Assembly: GCA_024278775.1 (NCBI GenBank)
Contig: JAJRSP010000083.1
Location: forward strand, 1-11,152
Source of the DNA: Planctomycetota bacterium
Lineage (GTDB): Bacteria; Planctomycetota; Phycisphaerae; UBA1845
Direction of reading: 5' to 3'
Length of the DNA: 11,152 nt
A model generated the notes under the pieces. It did no database searches. It was not told the DNA's origin and saw only the letters and a program-made list of their open reading frames with translations. This document shows positions 1-8,600 of the stretch, piece by piece; positions within the stretch are counted from its first letter, which is position 1; each line of letters begins with the position of its first letter. The translations under genes and the position numbers were made by a program.

Positions 1-421
1 AGTTTCCGGCAAACGACAAGCGAAGACACTCGTGGTAGCCCACTTTGATACCCTGCGCCGCCAGCAACCACTGGAACCGAAGCGCCTGCGGAAAGATGAC
101 AGGGAACAAAAGCACCACGGCTAACAGCAAGAACCATTTGTTGCCGTGATGCCAGGTGGATTTCATACCCAGGGTGATGATGGGGGTGCCGCTTTCGTCC
201 GTGGCGATGTCGGAAAGCGCCAAGCGGTGGATGTGGCCGTCTCGGTCGGTCACGGTCACGACGTTGCCGTCTCTCTGGACGTCGCCCACCAGAGAGCCAC
301 GACCCTCCGCAAGCGTCACGCGATCATGCCACGTCACCCCCTGGACCACCAGCCACAGCGCCCCCGCGCAGACCAACACACGGATGATGTGATACCCTGT
401 TTTTCTGGCGCGTGTCGTCAT
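1..421 (-). CDS. LPG-synthase/YbhN-type membrane protein, N-terminal part (runs off left edge)
   Basis: The 140 visible residues start at an ATG whose upstream AGGAA (428-432) lies 6 bases away; the frame is open to position 1, so the C-terminus is missing. Residues about 10-29 form a first membrane segment, residues 31-90 a polar, beta-rich stretch, and residues about 94-112 (KWFLLLAVVLLFPVIF) a second membrane segment. It is followed by LRFQWLLAAQGIKVGYHECL, RLSFAGN. That last part matches the start of the lysylphosphatidylglycerol synthase transmembrane domain (YbhN/AglD-like), where a W/R-rich loop, a GI motif and an RL..GN segment recur. Family members are multi-pass inner-membrane proteins, some known to flip or modify lipids; the substrate here cannot be told. 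The extra domain between the first two membrane segments is not part of the classical family core. Family assignment is fairly secure, function is not. Confidence 0.8.
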   Translation of the reverse strand, partial: MTTRARKTGYHIIRVLVCAGALWLVVQGVTWHDRVTLAEGRGSLVGDVQRDGNVVTVTDRDGHIHRLALSDIATDESGTPIITLGMKSTWHHGNKWFLLLAVVLLFPVIFPQALRFQWLLAAQGIKVGYHECLRLSFAGN

Positions 422-427
422 GGGCGG

Positions 428-432
428 TTCCT
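428..432 (-). promoter_or_regulatory. Ribosome binding site of the YbhN-like gene
   Basis: AGGAA on the minus strand, 6 bases before the ATG at 421. It supports this start codon for the left-edge partial gene. Confidence 0.55.
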
Positions 433-459
433 ACGGTGTCCTCGCCGGTTAGTTCGGCC

Positions 460-472
460 AAAAAAGGGGGGG
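460..472. repeat. Homopolymer pair A6-G7 in the YbhN-like leader
   Basis: The plus strand shows six A followed by seven G; on the transcribed minus strand this reads C7-T6. It lies between the candidate promoter at 481-489 and the start codon at 421, so it would sit at or just after the start of a transcript. Such tracts are prone to slippage by polymerases. There is no direct sign of a regulatory role. Confidence 0.6.
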
Positions 473-480
473 TGCATGAG

Positions 481-489
481 TTTTATCGG
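481..489 (-). promoter_or_regulatory. Candidate -10-like element (CCGATAAAA) upstream of the YbhN-like gene
   Basis: The minus strand reads ACCGATAAAAC, with the motif ending 59 bases before the ATG at 421. The same core, CCGATAAA, recurs upstream of the SGNH hydrolase gene and of the flagellin-like gene. It resembles the -10 of sigma-28 promoters (GCCGATAA) with one mismatch in the first base. I see no clear TAAA at the expected 15-base spacing, so a promoter role is inference only. Confidence 0.3.
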
Positions 490-500
490 TCCCGTACCGA
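486..500. repeat. Small inverted repeat overlapping the candidate promoter
   Basis: TCGGT-CCCGT-ACCGA is a perfect 5-bp inverted repeat with a 5-base spacer. Its left arm overlaps the CCGATAAA element on the minus strand. No T-run follows it on either strand, so it is not a typical intrinsic terminator. It could be an operator-like site or chance. Confidence 0.3.
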
Positions 501-523
501 AATGTTAGACCCCAAAGGCACTT

Positions 524-1984
524 TCAGTGACGCCAGGGCAACCGTGCGTCTTCCGTATCGGGCGGGTTCAACACGGGGTCATTCTTCTTGATCCACGCAC
601 GCCAGTCGGATTCCAGTCGGGTGAGTGTCAATCCGTCGTAGCTGGTGGACAGCGCCGTCTCCGTGGTGACGCCGCCCTTCAGCTCGCGGATCATACCGGC
701 CAGCCGATCGCCGCCGAGCTGTTGTAGATAACTCACCACGCTGCACGCCAGTCCGTACTGCTCGACACCGATCGGACCGGTACTCTTGAGCAGGTCGGTG
801 ATCGGCCAGTCATAACGCACGTAGACGCGCGCCAGGAGCGCGGCCTCTTCACCGGCGACGCTGCGATCGCCCAAGACGCGCTCCGACATCATCTCGGCCA
901 GCCCCTCATTGACCCAGTTGGGAATCAGACGCGGCGCGTACAGACGGTGCAAAAAGGCGTGGGTGCCCTCGTGTACGAGTGTCGAGGCGAAACGGTCCCG
1001 GTCGATTCTTGTTTTTCCCTGTCGAAGCAACACGACGTGAACGTGTCCGTTTCGCTCGATGGACCGGGTATATCCAATCGCGTTGGAGCCGTCGTGACCG
1101 TCGAACTGTTGAGCGAACTTGACGAAATGCTTCTTGGACCGCCAACAAAACATCGGACACTTGGCCAGAAAGATATCCGCACGTTCATCCACGCCGAACT
1201 GTCGACATAATGATCGGTACATCGACTCCGCCACGTCCGCCAGCATCCCGTGGTAGCGCTTGCGCCAATCCGTCCAGATGAGGAAATGTGTCGTCTCCAC
1301 CAGCGTCACCCGACGCCCCATCACCTCTCGGACCGTCCGTCCGAAATTGCGATAGATTTTGTCCACCTGTTTGCGAACCAGCGGTGCCGTGGATTCCGCG
1401 GCCAACAATGTCGCGAAGCCGGTCGCATCCGGACGGTCTGCGGTGATCGGCTGCGTCTCTTCCGCTTCGGTTTCGGCGTCGCCTGGAGGTCGCCGCGCGG
1501 GGGACGTTCGATCTGGCTCGGCTCGCAGTCGATAGTCGGTTAGGGCTTCATCGATACGCCCAATGATGGCTGGGTCAAGCTTTCGTGCCGCACGGAAAAA
1601 GCCATTCGCCTGCCCGAGCGCGTCCATCTTCAACGCAAACGATCCCAGATCGAAGTAGTCCTCGGCGGAAAAAGCATCGGGCTCATCCGGGTGCCTCGTC
1701 AACGTCATCAGTTCCCGACGCGTGACCGTGGCCGACACCGGATCCAACGCGCGCCAGGCGAACACATACGGCGTATCATCATGAGCGATCACGAGCCCTT
1801 CGTCGCTGTGTTCCACGACGAGGCCATCGATGGCCCCGCCGGTGCGCAGCTTGATCGTTACCGGTAACGAGGGCGTTTGGGCGGGCGCGGCACCCGCGAG
1901 AACCATCATCAGCCCGGCGGCCATCGCGCGGGTCGAGTGACGGCGGTCGAATGGTGGCAGCGGCAAACGTCGTGCGGGGTACAT
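524..1984 (-). CDS. Secreted zinc-metallopeptidase-like protein (gluzincin, peptidase MA-like)
   Basis: This 486-residue protein has a basic N-terminus and a hydrophobic stretch (about 20-36, ending AGAAPAQ) that looks like a signal peptide; the n-region is long, so a start at Met21 is possible. Residues about 40-90 are a small beta-rich domain, about 105-150 a helical stretch with a TPR-like look, and about 153-190 an acidic, proline-rich linker. The C-terminal half carries HEGTH (338-342), the HExxH zinc site, followed by WVNEGLAE, where Glu360 fits as third zinc ligand. This is the gluzincin pattern of peptidase MA-like/DUF1570-like proteins, so extracytoplasmic proteolysis is inferred; the substrate is unknown. 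Its ATG lies 3 bases after the hflX stop without an evident Shine-Dalgarno sequence, suggesting translational coupling to hflX. Confidence 0.8.
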   Translation of the reverse strand: MYPARRLPLPPFDRRHSTRAMAAGLMMVLAGAAPAQTPSLPVTIKLRTGGAIDGLVVEHSDEGLVIAHDDTPYVFAWRALDPVSATVTRRELMTLTRHPDEPDAFSAEDYFDLGSFALKMDALGQANGFFRAARKLDPAIIGRIDEALTDYRLRAEPDRTSPARRPPGDAETEAEETQPITADRPDATGFATLLAAESTAPLVRKQVDKIYRNFGRTVREVMGRRVTLVETTHFLIWTDWRKRYHGMLADVAESMYRSLCRQFGVDERADIFLAKCPMFCWRSKKHFVKFAQQFDGHDGSNAIGYTRSIERNGHVHVVLLRQGKTRIDRDRFASTLVHEGTHAFLHRLYAPRLIPNWVNEGLAEMMSERVLGDRSVAGEEAALLARVYVRYDWPITDLLKSTGPIGVEQYGLACSVVSYLQQLGGDRLAGMIRELKGGVTTETALSTSYDGLTLTRLESDWRAWIKKNDPVLNPPDTEDARLPWRH

Positions 1985-1987
1985 CGT

Positions 1988-3406
1988 TTAGTCGTCGGCA
2001 GGGTCGCCCTCTCGCTGTTCCGGCCCGTTGGCAATCAACAACTCCGGATGGTGTCGGGCCAACTGTGCCAAAAACGCACGATCCACGCGAAGGTCAAGCT
2101 CTACGAAGTCATTGAGGTAACGCCGATCACGCACATCGGCGATCCGGTCAATCTCGGCCAGCGCTTTTCCCGCCCCATGTGGTAGCTGAACGGTCACCTC
2201 GGATACCGTGCCGCGCTGCCGTTCGATGACTTCCTTCGTGAGCGTCTCCAATCCCTCACCGGTTAGTGCGGAGATCCTGGCCGAAGTCTCCAGCCGGTGT
2301 TCCAACATCTCGGCCACTCCGGTCTCCACATCGGCCGCGTCGATCTTGTTCAAAAGCGTGATGCGCGGCACATCCTTGCAGCCAAGCGCTTCGAGCACCG
2401 ACTCGACTGATTCCATCTGCTGCCACGCCGTACGGGACGACACATCCACCACGTGCAACAGGAGATCGGCGTGTATCGTTTCCTCCAGGGTGGCCGTGAA
2501 CGACGCTACGAGATGATGCGGTATGTCTCGAACAAACCCTACGGTGTCACTCAGCAGTGCGACCCGTCCGTCGCCGAGATCCCACCGCACGGTTTTCGTA
2601 TCCAGCGTGGCAAACAGTTGATCGGCCGCGTACTGCTCGGTGCCGGCCAGCTTGTTCATCAGCGTGGTCTTGCCTGAGTTAGTGTACCCGACAAGAGACA
2701 CCGTAAACTGATCTCGCCGCGCGTGGACCTCTCGCTCTTTCCGTTTGACGATCTCGGCGATCTGCCGTTTGAGGTGCGTAATCCGATCGTGAACGATTCG
2801 GCGGTCCACCTCGATCTGCCGTTCACCCGGTCCGCGCGTCCCCACGCCGCCCACACCGCCAACGGCCGTGCCGCCTCCGGCACCTGCGATACGCTCCAGG
2901 TGCGTCCACATCCCTCGGAGACGCGGGGCCGTATATTGCAACTGGGCCAGCTCCACCTCAAGCTGGGCTTCACGGGTCTTGGCCCGCGCAGCGAAGATGT
3001 CGAGGATCAACTCGCTGCGGTCAATAATCTTTAGTGACGTCTCGCGTTCGATGGCACGAATCTGCCGCGGGGTGAGGTCATTATCGAAGATGATGACGTC
3101 GGCCTCGTTGGCCTCGGCTCGCTCGACAAGATCGGCCAGTTTGCCCTTACCCAAAGCAGACACGGGGCTCAGACGCGCACGCTTCTGGACCATCTGATCG
3201 ACGACCTCCACACCGGCGGACTCGGCCAGGGCGGTAAGCTCGCCCAGCGGATCGCGCAGGTCGGCCTTGGTCTCCGGTACCAACACGCCCACCACGACGG
3301 CCCGCTCCGGACGCGCCCGATCGCCGACCGCCTCGCGCACGGCCCGAGGCAAACGCCGTGCTCCTCGCTTGTCATCCGGATTATCTGAACGAATGGAGTA
3401 CTGCAT
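1988..3406 (-). CDS. hflX: GTPase HflX (ribosome-associated)
   Basis: The 472-residue protein has the full HflX architecture. An N-terminal HflX domain (about 36-145) contains SALGKGKLADL and DNDLTPRQIRAIE. A helical, glycine-rich linker (about 146-230) contains the family hallmark GTRGPGE. The G domain has G1 GYTNSGKTT (240-248), G2-region FATLDT, G3 DTVGF (287-291), G4 NKID (353-356) and a G5-like SAL (379-381). HflX binds the large ribosomal subunit and splits stalled or hibernating ribosomes, chiefly under stress, in the cytoplasm. G1 has Ser-Gly-Lys-Thr-Thr where many homologues have Ala-Gly-Lys-Ser-Thr, a conservative change. The start is supported by GGGAG (3411-3415) four bases upstream. 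It is the first gene of a likely two-gene unit with the peptidase-like gene. Confidence 0.96.
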   Translation of the reverse strand: MQYSIRSDNPDDKRGARRLPRAVREAVGDRARPERAVVVGVLVPETKADLRDPLGELTALAESAGVEVVDQMVQKRARLSPVSALGKGKLADLVERAEANEADVIIFDNDLTPRQIRAIERETSLKIIDRSELILDIFAARAKTREAQLEVELAQLQYTAPRLRGMWTHLERIAGAGGGTAVGGVGGVGTRGPGERQIEVDRRIVHDRITHLKRQIAEIVKRKEREVHARRDQFTVSLVGYTNSGKTTLMNKLAGTEQYAADQLFATLDTKTVRWDLGDGRVALLSDTVGFVRDIPHHLVASFTATLEETIHADLLLHVVDVSSRTAWQQMESVESVLEALGCKDVPRITLLNKIDAADVETGVAEMLEHRLETSARISALTGEGLETLTKEVIERQRGTVSEVTVQLPHGAGKALAEIDRIADVRDRRYLNDFVELDLRVDRAFLAQLARHHPELLIANGPEQREGDPADD

Positions 3407-3599
3407 ATTTCTCCCGATGGCATGGTACCGTCGTCATGACCGCCAGGTCAACCAAGCCTGCCGATTCGTCTTGGTGTAGGGTCGTCTGCCCCGGAGAATC
3501 CAATCCCAACGCTTCCCGATGATCACAAACTCGTTCAAACGGTTTTTGGCGTTCCGCACACCGGTCCCGGGGGCTATTCAATGCGTTATTCGATCAAGT

Positions 3600-3616
3600 G
3601 GTCGTCTTGAACGACC
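3600..3616. repeat. Inverted repeat upstream of the SGNH hydrolase gene
   Basis: GGTCGT-CTTGA-ACGACC is a perfect 6-bp inverted repeat with a 5-base spacer. Its right arm runs into the CCGATAAA element at 3615-3622. No T-run follows. An operator role is possible but unproven. Confidence 0.35.
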
Positions 3617-3622
3617 GATAAA
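3615..3622 (+). promoter_or_regulatory. Candidate -10-like element (CCGATAAA) upstream of the SGNH hydrolase
   Basis: GACCGATAAACC lies 27 bases before the ATG at 3650, a suitable distance for a -10 element with a short leader. The core is identical to the elements upstream of the YbhN-like and flagellin-like genes. No clear -35 partner is visible. Confidence 0.35.
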
Positions 3623-3649
3623 CCGCCACGGAGTTCAAGAGAGGAATCG

Positions 3650-5080
3650 ATGGTGAGAAATACAGGACAAGCAGACTACGAGCGGGTTGTCCGCGCGCTG
3701 CCCCTGGTGGCGGGCGTCTGTTTTTTGGCTTGTGCGGGGTTATGCAGTCGGACCGTCGCCGATTGGTTCGACACCGAGCCGCCGCTCACCCCCAAGTTGA
3801 TCTTCGCCATCGAGAGCTCTCAAGCGGTTTTCCTCCTTCTGGCGGGTGGTCTGCTCCTTTTGGGATTCCTGCTTCCCCAGAGCCGTGCGTTCGATCGGAT
3901 CGTTCAGGGACGTGTCTTCCAGCGTTTGTCGCTATCCGCGTTCTTGATCCTGACACCGCTAATCGCCGTCGAGGTTGGGTTCCGCCCGATTGCAGCAGTC
4001 CAGCGCTGGAATCTCTATTGTGCAGACGCGCAACGTGGATGGAAACACCGCCCCAACACCACCGACTACCTCGTACAGCTTCCCGTCCGCATCAACAACC
4101 TCGGACTTCGCGGATCGGTTATCGAACAAGTCAAGCCGCCGCAAACCCACCGGATTCTTTTTCTTGGTGATTCGGTCATCTTCGGGCAGGGCATCCCCAC
4201 CGAGGCAGAGACCATCCCGCAGCAGGTGGCCGCCATGCTGCGCTCAAACTCCGCCAAGCGCGTGGAAGCGGTGAACGCCGGGGTGTGCGGGTACTCACCC
4301 TGGCAAGAGTACAACTATCTACTTGAGGAAGGTGTCGGCCTGTCACCCGATCTCGTCGTGACGAATTTCGTCTTGAACGACGTGACCGAAAAGTTCAACT
4401 TGCCTCGCTTCGGTGGCAGCCACCCCAACGATCAGCTTGTGGCGGCCGCCACGTCGGCGATGCCTGCGTGGATTTTGGAGAGCGGTCTCTATTATGTTAC
4501 AAAGGAGCTCGCGGCTCGCCTCCGGTTCGGGTGGTCACCCCATCAAGCCGCCACACAAGAGGAGATGTTGGGGGTGGTGTCTCTTTCTGACAAACCAGAC
4601 GATCCGACGGTGCAGTATGCCTGGAGGGTCACGCTGGAGAACCTTCGGAAGATCATCCGCACGACCGAAGAAGCGAGCGCGGAAAACCTGCTCGTGGTGT
4701 ATCCCTACCGGTTTCAGTTAGACCGCGAAGAAACGGCCCCGCCACAGGAGATACTTACCGCCTTTGCGGAAGAAGAGGGGGTTCCCATGTTGGATCTGCT
4801 TCCCGTGTACCGATCCGCCATGCGGCAACAGGGGATCACCGCGGGCGATCTCTTCCTCGACTGGATACACCCGTCGCCTTTGGGTGATCGGATTTCGGCT
4901 GAAGCGATCGCCGATTTTATTGACACACACCCGACGCTCACGCTCCGGCCACACATCACCGATGGGGTGGTGCATGCGTCGCGACAGAGCCGCAACAACT
5001 CAGACGTTACGAGCCCTGTCCCATTCCGTGATGCCGCGCAGAGCGAAGTCTGCGATTATTTCGCATTCACGCATCGTTAG
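3650..5080 (+). CDS. Membrane-anchored SGNH/GDSL-family hydrolase
   Basis: This 476-residue protein has three hydrophobic segments (about 14-34, 55-75 and 92-110), then a large SGNH hydrolase domain. The SGNH blocks are in order: GDS with the nucleophile Ser175 (block I), NAG at 209-211 (block II), LND with Asn243 (block III) and DWIHP with Asp404 and His407 (block V). All four signature residues are present, so an active esterase or acyl-transfer enzyme is likely. The segment RINNLGLRG before block I is typical of membrane-linked SGNH proteins. The domain probably faces the periplasm; the substrate, perhaps an acylated polysaccharide or lipid, cannot be told. The start is supported by GAGAGG (3639-3644). 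It is the only plus-strand gene here, is transcribed alone and converges on the cyclophilin gene with 53 bases between stops; I see no clear terminator there. The last ~40 residues are polar and unlike the domain core. Confidence 0.85.
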   Translation: MVRNTGQADYERVVRALPLVAGVCFLACAGLCSRTVADWFDTEPPLTPKLIFAIESSQAVFLLLAGGLLLLGFLLPQSRAFDRIVQGRVFQRLSLSAFLILTPLIAVEVGFRPIAAVQRWNLYCADAQRGWKHRPNTTDYLVQLPVRINNLGLRGSVIEQVKPPQTHRILFLGDSVIFGQGIPTEAETIPQQVAAMLRSNSAKRVEAVNAGVCGYSPWQEYNYLLEEGVGLSPDLVVTNFVLNDVTEKFNLPRFGGSHPNDQLVAAATSAMPAWILESGLYYVTKELAARLRFGWSPHQAATQEEMLGVVSLSDKPDDPTVQYAWRVTLENLRKIIRTTEEASAENLLVVYPYRFQLDREETAPPQEILTAFAEEEGVPMLDLLPVYRSAMRQQGITAGDLFLDWIHPSPLGDRISAEAIADFIDTHPTLTLRPHITDGVVHASRQSRNNSDVTSPVPFRDAAQSEVCDYFAFTHR

Positions 5081-5133
5081 ACATAGGGATATCTTGTGCC
5101 GATTACGCCTGGCCGCAGCGCGTCCCACCCGAT

Positions 5134-5616
5134 TCAACATTTCGTGACAGTCATCTTGTTGATACCGACGGTTTCGATGGGTTGAGACTTTTCGCCTGTG
5201 CCGGGGTCTCGCGTGGGTAGCTTTCCGATTTTTCGGAGCGTGTCGAGCGAGGCGTCATCGGCGATCTTGCCGAAGGCGGTGTACTGCCCATCGAGAAAAC
5301 CGGCATCACCGAGACAAAGGAAGAACTGGCATGACGCCGAGTTGGGATCGTTGCTGCGGGCCATGGACAGCGTACCGAGCACATGCGGCGTATCGTTAAA
5401 CTCCGCATCCAGACGCCTCGGACCGTCACCCGTACCGTCACCGCGCGGACAACCGCCCTGGATCATGAATCCGTCAATGACGCGGTGAAACGTCTTTCCA
5501 TCGTAAAAGCCGGATTCGGCCAACTCGATGAAGTTGTCCGTATGTTTCGGCGCTTTGTCCGCGAAAAACTCGACGTTCATGTCGCCATGATCGGTGTGGA
5601 TGGTGACTCGTTTCAT
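5134..5616 (-). CDS. Cyclophilin-type peptidyl-prolyl cis-trans isomerase
   Basis: The 160-residue protein is a single cyclophilin domain of usual length. FHRVI (Arg45 as catalytic arginine), GFMIQGG (Phe50, Met51, Gln53), SMARSNDPNSASCQFF (84-99) and FLDGQYTAFGKI (107-118) are all in place. The position that is Trp or His in other cyclophilins is Tyr112 here. It speeds cis-trans isomerisation of Xaa-Pro bonds during folding. No signal peptide is visible, so it should act in the cytoplasm. The start is supported by AAAGGAAA (5623-5630), with AAGGA 8 bases upstream. It follows the beta-propeller gene by 25 bases on the same strand, so cotranscription is likely, although one product is cytoplasmic and the other exported. 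I give no symbol because ppiA and ppiB naming is not decided by sequence alone. Confidence 0.93.
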   Translation of the reverse strand: MKRVTIHTDHGDMNVEFFADKAPKHTDNFIELAESGFYDGKTFHRVIDGFMIQGGCPRGDGTGDGPRRLDAEFNDTPHVLGTLSMARSNDPNSASCQFFLCLGDAGFLDGQYTAFGKIADDASLDTLRKIGKLPTRDPGTGEKSQPIETVGINKMTVTKC

Positions 5617-5641
5617 TGCTGGTTTCCTTTGAGAATTTGAT

Positions 5642-8600
5642 CTATCCCGTTTGTTTTGCGTTCCACTGTTCCTTCGTCATTCGCTGAATCGGCGCGAGGT
5701 TTTTCCGTCGCAGTTGGTTGTTCAGGTCGTCGAGCTGCGGCAGGGTGAACTCGTCGAACCGGGCCGCCGCATCGTTCAATTCGCCGAGCAACACCTCGGT
5801 ATAGTTTATCTGTGAGTCTGTCGGGCGACCTTCGAAGCTGTTGACACTACCGTACAGCCAACCGAGTTTTTCGCGAAGCTGCTCCTCCCCGGCGAGGAAT
5901 CCGCCTTTGCGTGTGGCGACGATCGTCTTGCGAAAAGCTTCCAGGTCGGCTGCCCATGTACGAAGCGTCTTGGCGAGCGGGTCGGTTTGGTCGAGCTTCT
6001 CCGCGCGGGTAAGGACCTGCTTGTGAACATCGACAAGCGAATCTACAAGATAAGTCAGCCGACCAAGCATGTCGTAGAGCTGGAAGACGAGTTTGTCTTG
6101 AACGGCCTTGCCCTCCTCCGTGTAGTTGGCGCGCGGGTCTTGCACGAGTTCCACGGTGTGTTCATACGTCTTGTCGCCCTGGATGATACGCACATCGTAA
6201 GTTCCCTCAGCGACCTGTGGCCCCAAAAAAGAGAACATTTGCGGTACCAGGCTGGCCGCCGGGGGGACCTTGGGGCCCTTGCTACGGGCAGACCACGTGA
6301 TCCGATTGATCCCCCTGCGTTTGCCACTCGGTAACGTCGCGATGACCTTTCCTTGCTTGTCAAGAATCTCGATCTTGAGATCACCAAAGATGTGCCGCCG
6401 CTTCAGATAGTAGGCAATCTGAGCGCCGGGCTTTGGATTGTCGCCGATGAACTCGTCGTTGCCGGGAAAACTCTGCACGCCGGATGGAATGTGCATGATC
6501 GAGCGTCTCGACGGAAGCGGTGCGAGGCTTGCGCCAAGCACCGCTTGGGTGAGATGGCGCAGCGGTGTGATGTCGTCGATGATGTAGACACCCCGGCCAT
6601 GCGTCGCGATAATAAGATCGTGCTCTCGTGGGTGAATCGCCAACGCACGCACGCCGACCTTGGGTAGCTTTCCTTTAAACCGCGCCCAGTGACTACCTTC
6701 GTCGAGCGAGATGTACAGTCCGAATTCCGTGCCGAGAAAGAGCAGGTCGGGATTCACCGGATCTTGTCGGATGCAGAGCGCGTAGCCCTCGATCTCGTCG
6801 GTCGCGAGCAGCGTCCAGGTCTTCCCGAAATCGGTCGTCTTGAAAACGTACGTGGTCATATCGCCGGTGCGGTGTCCATCGAACGTGACGAACGCTTCGC
6901 CTGCCTTGTGACGCCCTGTCTCAACAAACGTCACCCAGGTATTCGGCGGCAAACCCGGTACATTATCCGTCACGTTGGTCCAGGTTTCGCCACTGTTGCG
7001 GGTGACCTGAAGGTTGCCGTCGTCCGTGCCGACCCAGACCACGTTTTCATCCAGCGGGGACTCACTGATCGTGTAGATCGAACAGTAGTTTTCCGCGGTG
7101 GAGTTGTCCGCCGTCAGTCCGCCGGAATCGATTTGCTTCTGCTTCTGCGGGTCGTTCGTGGTCAGATCGCCGGACACACGCTTCCAAGATTCTCCACGGT
7201 TACGTGATCGCAGCAGAAATTGTGACCCCAAGTACAGTGTATCGGCGCGGTTGGGGCTGAGGTGGATCGGCGTGTTCCAGTTGAAGCGTAGTTTCGGCTC
7301 GCCCGCGCGGGGTAGCGGCTGAATGTCTTTTGATTCGCCGGTGGATTTACGCACGCGTTGGATGCGACCACCCTGCCATTCGACATAGATGATATCCGAA
7401 TCGCCGCGATCCACGTAGGCATGAAATCCGTCACCCATGCCCACGTTGTCCCAGTCCTTGCCTTCCACACCACCCGGCGAGCGCGACGGCCCCATCCACG
7501 TGCCGTTATCTTGCAGCCCGCCGTACACGTGGTACGGATCGTCCATGTCAAAGCTGATCTGGTAAAACTGCGAGATCGGTAGCGAACGAACGAAGCTCCA
7601 TTTGGCTCCGCGATCATTCGACATGTAGATGCCGCCGTCCGTGCCGAGAATAAGCTGCTCGGGATTGTTCGGGTTGATCCAAAACGCGTGGTGATCGCCG
7701 TGCGTTGCGCCGCCAAGCCCGCTGAAGGTTTCGCCGCCATCGGCGCTGACCACGGTGGATGAAGCCGGTTTGTAGACGCGGTTAAAATCGGTCGGGTCCA
7801 CGTGAACCTGTGCGAAGTAAAACGGCCGGCTTTCGACGCTCGGGCTGGTACCGGTACGCCGCCAGGTTTCACCGAGATCGTCGCTTCGGTACATCGCGGT
7901 GTGCTCCGATTCGACTACGGCGTAGACGGTGCTCGGTCGCGAGGGGGCCACGGCCACGGCGATGCGCCCCAGCTCGCTCGTGGGAAGCCCCGTGGTCACC
8001 TGATGCCACGTCTTGCCGCCGTCGCTCGTTTTGTAGAGTCCACTGCCCGGACCACCGGATTTGAAAGAATAGGGATAGCGCCGGAACTGCCACATCCCCG
8101 CGTAGAGGATGTTCGGCTGTTGCGGGTCCATGGCCAGATCGCCACAGCCCGTGTCCGCGTCCACGAAGAGCACCTTGTCCCAGCTCTTTCCGCCATCGGA
8201 AGTTTTGAAGACGCCGCGCTCGTCATTGCCGTTCCAGAGATGCCCGGTCGCACAGACGTAGACCGTATCGCCGTCATTCGGATCGATCAGGATTTTGGAA
8301 ATGCGCTCGGTGTCTTTCAGCCCGACATCGGTCCAGTTCTCTCCGCCGTCCGTGCTCTTGTAGACGCCGGTGCCCACCGACACACTGTTCCGCGTCCAGG
8401 GTTCACCTGTGCCGACCCAGACGGTATCCGTATTCGACCGGTCCACACGAATGGCACCGATGGATTGTGTGTACTCGTCGAAGATCGGCTTGAAGGTGGT
8501 ACCGCCGTTGGTCGATTTCCAGACCCCGCCTGTGGCCGCGCCGACATAGATGGTCAGGCGGTCTCCCGGGATCACGTCGACCGCCGCCACCCTTCCCGAC

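Larger units (their letters stand above)
3407..3649. promoter_or_regulatory. Divergent intergenic region between hflX and the SGNH hydrolase
   Basis: This 243-base gap must hold the promoters of both divergent genes. On the hflX side there are two small inverted repeats: TGACC/GGTCA (3437-3450, 4-base spacer) and ACCAAG/CTTGGT (3451-3475, 13-base spacer). They abut each other in what would be the hflX leader. On the other side lie GGTCGT/ACGACC (3600-3616) and the CCGATAAA element. I see no convincing sigma-70 -35/-10 pair for hflX. Confidence 0.45.

Noticed and set aside
146..508. Overlapping plus-strand reading frames at the left edge
   Set aside because: They are antisense to the YbhN-like gene, whose minus-strand product has membrane segments and family motifs; the plus-strand products are low-complexity and have no recognisable domain.
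5081..5133. Bidirectional terminator between the convergent SGNH and cyclophilin genes
   Set aside because: I see no stable hairpin with a T-run in the 53 bases; only short GC-rich partial complementarity.
7000..8600. Repeated DNA-like pattern in the propeller gene, considered as tandem repeats
   Set aside because: The repetition is at protein level (Asp-box blades about 45-60 residues apart) with diverged DNA, as expected for a beta-propeller.
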